From Streptomyces aurantiacus (lineage in GTDB: Bacteria > Actinomycetota > Actinomycetes > Streptomycetales > Streptomycetaceae), in contig NZ_CP114283.1 of NCBI RefSeq assembly GCF_027107535.1, forward strand, positions 3,410,001-3,474,000: DNA of 64,000 bases, given 5' to 3'. The first letter of the stretch is position 1. Each line of letters opens with the position of its first letter. The translations under genes were made by a program, and so were the position numbers. The notes under the pieces are model-generated. The model was not told the origin of the DNA and ran no database searches. It saw only the letters and a program-made list of their open reading frames with translations. Of the stretch, positions 58,911-64,000 are shown one piece after another.

Positions 58911-59609
58911 TCAGCGGATCAGCTCCAGCACGGCCCGCAGGGCGTCCGGACGCTCCGTCACCGGCAGATGGTCGACGAAGTGCACCCCGCACCCCAGGGC
59001 CGCCGCCCCGCCGTCGGCGTGCCGGTCGTCGCCCACCATGAGCGTCTCGCGCGGATCGGCCCCGAGCGCGTCGCACGCGGTCGCGAAGAGCCGGGCGTCG
59101 GGCTTCTGGATGCCGTACTCGTACGACAGGACGTAGGCGCCGACGTACGGGTCGAGGCCGTACTCGCGGAACACGGGCCGAGGGTCCCAGCCGATGTTGC
59201 TGACCACGCCGACGGCCACGCCGCGCTCACGGAGTGTGTGCAGCACCTCGGCCGCGTCGGAGTACGGGCGCCAGGCCGCCGGCGTCATGTGGCGGTCGTA
59301 CAGCGCGTCGTGGAGCCCCGGAAGGGGAAGCGCCACCTGACGGGAGGCCCCGGTGTACGCGGCCCGGTGCAGTTCGGCGCTCTGGTCCCGGACGGCCCAC
59401 AGGGCGGTCAACTCGTCCGGAGCCGGAACCGAATCCGACGAACAGGCCCCGCCGGGCAGCGCACCCGCCGCCTCCAGCTCCTTCGCCGTCCGGAGCAACT
59501 CCTGCTCGGACAGGGACACTTCGGCATCGGCCAGTACGGCGCGCAGCCAGGACTCGGTGGATTCGATCCGGAAGAGCGTCCCGGAGAAGTCGAACAGCAC
59601 GGCAGTCAT
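58911..59609 (-). CDS. HAD-superfamily hydrolase with a DFSGT variant motif
   Basis: 232 residues. Motif I reads LFDFSGTLF near residue 5: the nucleophile Asp is present but the usual second Asp is Ser. Motif II VVSNIGWDPRPVF, Lys region GIQKPDARLF and acidic motif MVGDDRHADGGAAALG are intact. Without the second Asp the protein may not be a standard phosphatase; dehalogenase-like or non-catalytic roles are possible. ATG 59607-59609 has no visible Shine-Dalgarno. Upstream neighbour on the same strand is PAP2, 74 bases away. Confidence 0.89.
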   Translation of the reverse strand: MTAVLFDFSGTLFRIESTESWLRAVLADAEVSLSEQELLRTAKELEAAGALPGGACSSDSVPAPDELTALWAVRDQSAELHRAAYTGASRQVALPLPGLHDALYDRHMTPAAWRPYSDAAEVLHTLRERGVAVGVVSNIGWDPRPVFREYGLDPYVGAYVLSYEYGIQKPDARLFATACDALGADPRETLMVGDDRHADGGAAALGCGVHFVDHLPVTERPDALRAVLELIR

Positions 59610-59683
59610 GCGGTGGATTTTACCGGCGGGTCCGTCCGGCGAGTGTGTGCTGCCGGGCCATCGGGCAGAGCCGGCGCGTGCCG

Positions 59684-60367
59684 TCAGCGCGGTTCGGCGG
59701 TGCCCCGGAACCGCGCGTACGTGGCCACGGCGAGTGCCACCGCCAGCGCGCCCAGGAGCCAGCCTCCGAGCACGTCCGAGGGCCAGTGCACACCCAGCCA
59801 GACACGAGTGAGCCCCACGCCGACGACGGACACCACCGACACGGTCAGCGCGACACGCCACAGGACGCGCCCGGCGCCGTACAGGTGGAGGAGCCACAGC
59901 AGCAGGCCGCACACCACCGTGGCCGTCATGGCGTGCCCGGAGGGAAAGGCCGCGAAGTGGGCGGAGTCCACGGGGTCGGACCAGACGGGCCGCTTCCGGT
60001 CGACCGCCGCCTTGAGCCCCTGCTGGAGCAGGGTGCCGAGAAGGCAGGTGGCGGCCACCCACAGGCCGAGCCACCACGCACCGTGGTGCAGCACCAGCCA
60101 GAGCACGGCGACGGTGACGATGGCGCGCATCGTCCACGGGTCCCACACCCAGTCCGTGAGGATGCGGAACGCCTGGGTCACATCAGGGTCGTCGACCGCC
60201 CAGCGGTGGGTGGTGCGGGCGATGTCGCCGTCGAGGGTCATGAGCGGATCCCAGGAGAGCGTGACGAGAACGAGCAGCAGCACGGTGGGCAGGGCGAGAG
60301 CCGCGGCAATGCGCATGGCGATCCCGGTGCCTGACGCGTGGGGCGGCGAGTCGACGGGAGAGTGCAT
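59684..60367 (-). CDS. PAP2-family phosphatase (membrane)
   Basis: 227 residues, about six membrane segments. The PAP2 active-site motifs are present in order: KAAVDRKRPVW (KxxxxxxRP), FPSGHAMTATVV (PSGH) and TRVWLGVHWPSDVLGGWL (SRxxxxxHxxxD form). The active site faces outside. It may dephosphorylate undecaprenyl pyrophosphate or phosphatidate. Start ATG 60365-60367 after GAGG. HAD gene downstream. Confidence 0.93.
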   Translation of the reverse strand: MHSPVDSPPHASGTGIAMRIAAALALPTVLLLVLVTLSWDPLMTLDGDIARTTHRWAVDDPDVTQAFRILTDWVWDPWTMRAIVTVAVLWLVLHHGAWWLGLWVAATCLLGTLLQQGLKAAVDRKRPVWSDPVDSAHFAAFPSGHAMTATVVCGLLLWLLHLYGAGRVLWRVALTVSVVSVVGVGLTRVWLGVHWPSDVLGGWLLGALAVALAVATYARFRGTAEPR

Positions 60368-60434
60368 GCATCGATCCTCGCCGACCGGTGGGGCCGGAGG
60401 CGAACCCGGGGTGCCCGGAGCGTGGCGAATCCGG

Positions 60435-61367
60435 CTACCCGAGCGCCCGCAGGCCCGGTACGAAGGTCACCAGGACGGGGACCACCGGCACCAGCGCCGC
60501 GGCCGCGGTGAGCCTCAGCCGACGGACGGCCGGGAGGCGGTCCGGGGGAGTGAGCAGCCGGTGGACGCGCAGCGGGACGTGGGCCTGCGGGGTGGGGCAG
60601 GGGCCGAACACCCCGCGGTCCTCGTTGAGTTCCACCAGCGCGAGGGCGATCGTCAGCCGGCCGAAACGGCGCGACGCCATGTCGTCGGCCGCGAGTTCCA
60701 CCAGCCGGTGCATCTCGTCACGGAACGCCGCGAACACCGGAACCCGCGGAAAGCCGGTGGCCAGCGCGGCCGAGGAGTGCAGCAGCCAGTCGTGCCGGGC
60801 GCGCGCGTGCCCCTGTTCATGGGCCAGTACGGCGTCCAGCTGCTGCCCCTTGAGCCGTCGCAGTGCGGCCGTGGTGATGACGAGCCGGGGTGCGGCTCCC
60901 GGCAGCCACCAGGCGTCGGGACGCTCGCCCTCCAGGACCACGAGGCGCTCGCTGCCCGCCTGCTCGCCGGGCAACAGCGGTGCACGCAGGAGGAGTTCGC
61001 CGCTCTGCTGACGGCGTCCGGTTCTGGCCCGGGTGATCTCGCGGGCCAGCATGGTCGCGCTCCACGCGGCGCCGAGTGCGAGCGTCACCGCCGTCGCCGC
61101 CGCCCAGGGGCCTCCGGTGAGCGCGTAGGCCTCCACCACGGCGTGCGGGGCGGGGGCGAAGACATGGCCGCGGACCCCCTGCCAGGCGGCGGCCGCGCTG
61201 AGCGTCATCGACAGCGCACAGCACAGCAGTACGGCCACCACCACGCACTGCCACACCCACAGGGCGACCACCGGTTCGCGGTCCTGCCAGTCCGTCCGGG
61301 CGAGCAGCCTCGGAGCGAGGACGGCGGCCAGGGCGCCGAGCAGCAGCAGTGCCGCGGGGACCATCAT
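60435..61367 (-). CDS. M56 (BlaR1-like) membrane metallopeptidase
   Basis: 310 residues. Several membrane segments flank a zinc peptidase domain with VLAHEQGHARARHDW (HExxH) and RLVELAADDMASRRFG, the third-ligand region. VVITTAALRRLKGQQLDAVL precedes it. M56 proteases usually work in regulated cleavage with a BlaI/MecI repressor; none is next to this gene, and no penicillin-binding sensor domain is present. Start 61365-61367, tandem ATGs; weak Shine-Dalgarno. Confidence 0.9.
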   Translation of the reverse strand: MMVPAALLLLGALAAVLAPRLLARTDWQDREPVVALWVWQCVVVAVLLCCALSMTLSAAAAWQGVRGHVFAPAPHAVVEAYALTGGPWAAATAVTLALGAAWSATMLAREITRARTGRRQQSGELLLRAPLLPGEQAGSERLVVLEGERPDAWWLPGAAPRLVITTAALRRLKGQQLDAVLAHEQGHARARHDWLLHSSAALATGFPRVPVFAAFRDEMHRLVELAADDMASRRFGRLTIALALVELNEDRGVFGPCPTPQAHVPLRVHRLLTPPDRLPAVRRLRLTAAAALVPVVPVLVTFVPGLRALG

Positions 61368-61494
61368 GGGTGCAGCCTATGAGCGCGGCGGCGCCCCCGG
61401 ATACGACCGCTCGCGGCAAGTGACGCAGACCACGATCGCGTCCGGCCGGTCCGGGGCGCGGAAAACGCCGGTCCAGAGCGTGAGAAGGGCTTGC

Positions 61495-62028
61495 TCAGAG
61501 TGTGAGAAGCATCGCGAGCATCCCGATGCCCATGGAGAGCCGGCAGGCCCGCGCCAGCTCCAGCCGGTCCCCCCAGCCGGCCGCGCGGACACCTCCCGGG
61601 TGCCCGGCGACGGCGAGCGGGACGAGCCGCGTACCGGTCCAGAGCACGTACGCCGTGAAGTACATGAGCAGTGCCCCGGTGAGGGCGGGAACTCCGGAGT
61701 GCGCCCCGCTCGCCATCACCGCGGCCATGTAGACCATGGCGAACGCGCCCACCAGGTGGTGCAGATGGTGGGTGCCGCTCCGCGCCGCCCACAGGGCGCG
61801 CAGGGCGGCCGCCCCGAACACGGCAGCGTAGGCGGCCCAGGCCCAGCGCGGCGGCGCCAGCGCCACGGCGGGCACGGCCATCGCGGCCATGCCGAACCCC
61901 ATCAGTGCCTCACCGCCCGCGGTGCGGCGCTGCTCCTCGACGGTGCTGCGCATGCGCAGCAGACAGTAGGCCCCGGTCGCCGCGCACAGCGCGACGAGCA
62001 GCCAGCCGGACGACGCCGGACCGTGCAC
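61495..62028 (-). CDS. DUF5134 family membrane protein
   Basis: 177 residues with five or six membrane segments starting MHGPASSGWLLVALCAATGAYCLL. A His-rich HHLHHLVGAFAMVYM in the middle is the family's distinctive feature and might bind metal or heme, but this is unproved. GTG 62026-62028 follows GGGGAGG; the long open frame upstream is not conserved. Function unknown. Divergent from the FUSC gene at 62204. Confidence 0.87.
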   Translation of the reverse strand: MHGPASSGWLLVALCAATGAYCLLRMRSTVEEQRRTAGGEALMGFGMAAMAVPAVALAPPRWAWAAYAAVFGAAALRALWAARSGTHHLHHLVGAFAMVYMAAVMASGAHSGVPALTGALLMYFTAYVLWTGTRLVPLAVAGHPGGVRAAGWGDRLELARACRLSMGIGMLAMLLTL

Positions 62029-62169
62029 CGCGTACCTCCCCGCTCGACGGTGTCGGACAGTCCGGTCGAAGAGATGCCCGGGCCGGGCGGAGCGCAAGCG
62101 AGCGCAATGGGGTACGCGGGGAGCGTGCGGGGGGGGGTGCACCACGATCCGGGACGCGAGGCGGCAGTG

Positions 62170-62183
62170 TTTTACTAGTAAAA
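62170..62183. promoter_or_regulatory. Perfect 14-bp AT-rich palindrome before the FUSC gene
   Basis: TTTTACTAGTAAAA, the most AT-rich element nearby, lies 20 bases before the FUSC ATG. It is the likely operator for the MarR-type regulator encoded immediately downstream of FUSC. Confidence 0.7.
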
Positions 62184-62203
62184 TACCTGCTAACCTTTTG
62201 GCC

Positions 62204-63859
62204 ATGAGCAGTGCCGAACCGAGCCCCGTCCGCGTGCGCCGACTGCCCCTCACCGGGGTCCTGCGTATCGGCCGGCCCTCCGACATCTGGTTCAAGCCCG
62301 CGCTGAGCGTGGTCGTCGCGGTCGGGGTGCCGAACCTGACGCTGCTGGCGCTCGGCCGACTGGACCTCGCCCTCTACACCATGGCCGGATCCCTCTGCGC
62401 GCTCTACGCCCACCACCTCCCGTACGCGGCGCGCGGCCGTGCTCTGGCCTGGGTGGTGCTCGGCATGCTCGCCTCGGTCGCGACCGCGCTGGTCACGGCG
62501 TCGCTCACGTCCTCCGCCGTGATCCTGGTCTGTGTCGGCGCACTGCTGGCCGCCGCGCAGAAGGCGCTGTGCGACGCGACGCGCATCGGTCCGCCCGGAC
62601 CGGTGATCTTCACCTTCATCAGTTCGGCCTCCCTCTTCGCTCCGCAGACGCTCGGCCAGGTCCCCGGCCACCTCGCTCTCGGTGCCGCGGCGGGCGCCTG
62701 GGCCTGGCTCGTCGGCATGGCGCCGGGCCTCGTGCGCCCGCACGGGCCGGAACGCCGGGCCACGGCCCGCGCTCTGTACGCGGCCGCCGCGTACGTAGAG
62801 GCCTCCCCCACCGGCCCGGCCGACGGCCACGAGAGGGCCCGGGCCGCCGCGGCGGCCGCCGTGCACGCCGCCTGGCAGCCGCTCCTCGCCGCCGGTTCGC
62901 GTCCGGAACCCCGCCGCTCCCTCGAACGGCTCGTCGTGCGGGCCGAGATCGCACTCGCCGCCCCGGGCGACACGGACCCCGCCCGCCTGCGTTCCTGGGC
63001 GCGCGACCTGCGTGGCACGAAGCCCGTACCCCGCCTCGCACCGGGACCTGCCGCCGACGAACTGCTCGGCGTGGAGATCGAACTGGCCGCCGGACAGGCC
63101 CGGCCGACCAGCAGGCTGCGCCCCCTCCTGCCGCTAGCCCTGCGCACCGCGCTCGGCTGTGCCCTCGCCGGTCACGTGTCGCTGGCGCTCGGCGTCGGCC
63201 GTCCGTACTGGGCCCTGGTCACCGCCGCCTCCCTCTATCAGACGAACATCACCCTGACCTGGAGCCGGGGAGTGCAGCGCGTCGTCGGCAACCTGGTGGG
63301 CGTCCTCCTCTTCGCGGCCGTCGCCCCGCTCGCCCACCTCGGCCCCGCGGCGCTGGTCCTGTGCTGCCTCGCCTTCAACTTCGGCGCGGAGGCACTGATC
63401 AGCCGCAACTACTGGCTCGGCAGTATCTGCGTGACCCCGATGGCGCTGCTGATCACCGAGTTCACGGGCTTCCAGGAGCCCGGCGGGCTGATGACGGACC
63501 GGCTCGTGGACACGCTGGTCGGCGCGTTCGTCGGATTCGCCGCTGCGGTCGCCGTCACCAACCGGCGGGCAGGGGACCGTATCGAGGACGCTCTCGACAC
63601 CGCGGACCACGCTCGCGCGCACGCGGAGCGGCTGATCGCCGCCGAGCGCCCCGGCCCCGCCGCACTGGAGTCCGCCCGCCGTCGTTTGGCCGCCGCGCTC
63701 GTCGAACTGCGTGCCACCGCCGACGCGGCGGCAGGCGAATGGTGGCAGCGCGCCCTGCCGGAGGAACGGGTGATGCTGGCCGAGCAGGCCGGACACCGTA
63801 CGCTCGCGGCGACGGTACGACGGCAGGGACCGCACCTTCTGGAGGGCACACGGGCATGA
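62204..63859 (+). CDS. FUSC family membrane transporter (second)
   Basis: 551 residues. Two membrane blocks, about 30-180 and 315-450, the second with VGRPYWALVTAASLYQTNITLTWSRGVQRVVGNLVGVLLFA, the FUSC signature. A cytoplasmic helical tail follows. Likely exports aromatic or weak organic acids. ATG 62204 has no Shine-Dalgarno, and the promoter and operator are so close that translation may be near-leaderless; TTG 62198 is also in frame. Its stop overlaps the next gene (ATGA), a MarR-type regulator. Confidence 0.88.
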   Translation: MSSAEPSPVRVRRLPLTGVLRIGRPSDIWFKPALSVVVAVGVPNLTLLALGRLDLALYTMAGSLCALYAHHLPYAARGRALAWVVLGMLASVATALVTASLTSSAVILVCVGALLAAAQKALCDATRIGPPGPVIFTFISSASLFAPQTLGQVPGHLALGAAAGAWAWLVGMAPGLVRPHGPERRATARALYAAAAYVEASPTGPADGHERARAAAAAAVHAAWQPLLAAGSRPEPRRSLERLVVRAEIALAAPGDTDPARLRSWARDLRGTKPVPRLAPGPAADELLGVEIELAAGQARPTSRLRPLLPLALRTALGCALAGHVSLALGVGRPYWALVTAASLYQTNITLTWSRGVQRVVGNLVGVLLFAAVAPLAHLGPAALVLCCLAFNFGAEALISRNYWLGSICVTPMALLITEFTGFQEPGGLMTDRLVDTLVGAFVGFAAAVAVTNRRAGDRIEDALDTADHARAHAERLIAAERPGPAALESARRRLAAALVELRATADAAAGEWWQRALPEERVMLAEQAGHRTLAATVRRQGPHLLEGTRA

Positions 63860-64000
63860 CGGCAGCGAACGGGGGAAGGGCGGCCGGTGTCGGCGCCGCC
63901 GGTGGCGGGACACAGGGGGAGGCCGCCGGGGACCCGGCCGCGGGCGACACGCTCGCGGCGGTGGTCCGGCAGTGGCAGGCGGTCCACCCCGACCTCGACA
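63856..64000 (+). CDS. MarR-type regulator, 5' part only
   Basis: The first 48 codons before the window ends. A Gly/Ala-rich start gives way to VVRQWQAVHPDLD, the opening helix of Streptomyces MarR proteins that continue into a winged-helix domain. ATG 63856 overlaps the FUSC stop (ATGA), so the two are one operon. Identification rests on a short segment only. Confidence 0.62.
   Translation, partial: MTAANGGRAAGVGAAGGGTQGEAAGDPAAGDTLAAVVRQWQAVHPDLD

Noticed and set aside
62129..62137. Run of nine G bases
   Set aside because: Homopolymer in a non-coding stretch, could be a sequence artefact; no function inferred.
1..64000. CRISPR array, transposon, prophage or secondary-metabolite cluster
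   Set aside because: No evenly spaced repeats, transposase, integrase, phage structural genes, PKS/NRPS or terpene synthase motifs were seen.
1..64000. tRNA or rRNA genes
   Set aside because: No cloverleaf with GTTCGA-type T-loop or rRNA signature was recognised in the intergenic regions.

Overview
The window is high-GC DNA with Streptomyces-like gene content and style: many GTG starts, four-base ATGA/GTGA overlaps inside operons, conservon-type GTPase and roadblock proteins, L31 type B, DUF5709 and DUF5134 proteins, and many TetR, MarR, ArsR and Lrp regulators. It looks like ordinary chromosomal core/near-core sequence. I see no insertion sequence, prophage, CRISPR array, tRNA, rRNA or origin. 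Very long antisense frames opposite real genes (up to 2622 codons) are GC-bias shadows. Genes are partial at both ends: a CvnD-type GTPase on the left and a MarR-type regulator on the right.

Layout. 0-8 kb: conservon-type GTPase and roadblock protein, a PPOX-fold protein, a DUF6397-like protein, a DEFH-box helicase followed by tesB, a membrane hydrolase, ribosomal protein L31B and a DUF5709 protein. 8.7-12.3 kb: a two-gene ABC exporter whose NBD defects all fall in one predicted ATP site. 12.5-20.1 kb: an L,D-transpeptidase lipoprotein, a secreted PNGase A-like protein, a DctA-type symporter, a MarR/ABC-exporter divergent pair and a short MltG-like transglycosylase. 20.2-24.6 kb: a flavin monooxygenase, then the sulfonate operon ssuC-ssuB-ssuA, preceded by a 27-codon apparently leaderless Cys-containing leader peptide. 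24.8-31.2 kb: YjbQ, a TetR regulator with twin operators, and a four-gene molybdenum hydroxylase operon (2Fe-2S, FAD/4Fe-4S, Mo-binding and XdhC-type maturation proteins).

31.4-34.9 kb: copper module with the CopA ATPase divergent from a His-rich duplicated-domain protein, with CsoR-like operators between them. 35.0-38.9 kb: phenylacetyl-CoA epoxidase genes paaABCDE behind a TetR-type operator. 39-46 kb: ferredoxin-NADP reductase with an iron-box-like promoter, HAD hydrolase, Lrp regulator, FUSC transporter, lactonase-like propeller and a CbiX-like protein. 46-50 kb: BadF-type kinase overlapping ung, a BNR propeller protein and an Rv1733c-like membrane protein. 50-53.4 kb: an ECF41-type sigma factor with an ECF41-like promoter on the adjacent SDR gene, then an Old Yellow Enzyme divergent from an ArsR regulator with two perfect inverted repeats. 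53.5-64 kb: a second ferredoxin-NADP reductase, DUF6214-like protein, a divergent DUF305/LVIVD pair, TetR, HAD, PAP2, M56 protease, DUF5134 protein, and a FUSC transporter translationally coupled to the partial MarR gene.

The best candidates for novelty are regulatory: the leaderless Cys leader peptide of the ssu operon, the copper-responsive divergent region, the ECF41 pair and the OYE/ArsR operators. The asymmetric ABC exporter is the best protein-level one. Family names come from recognition of motifs in the translations; no database search was run.
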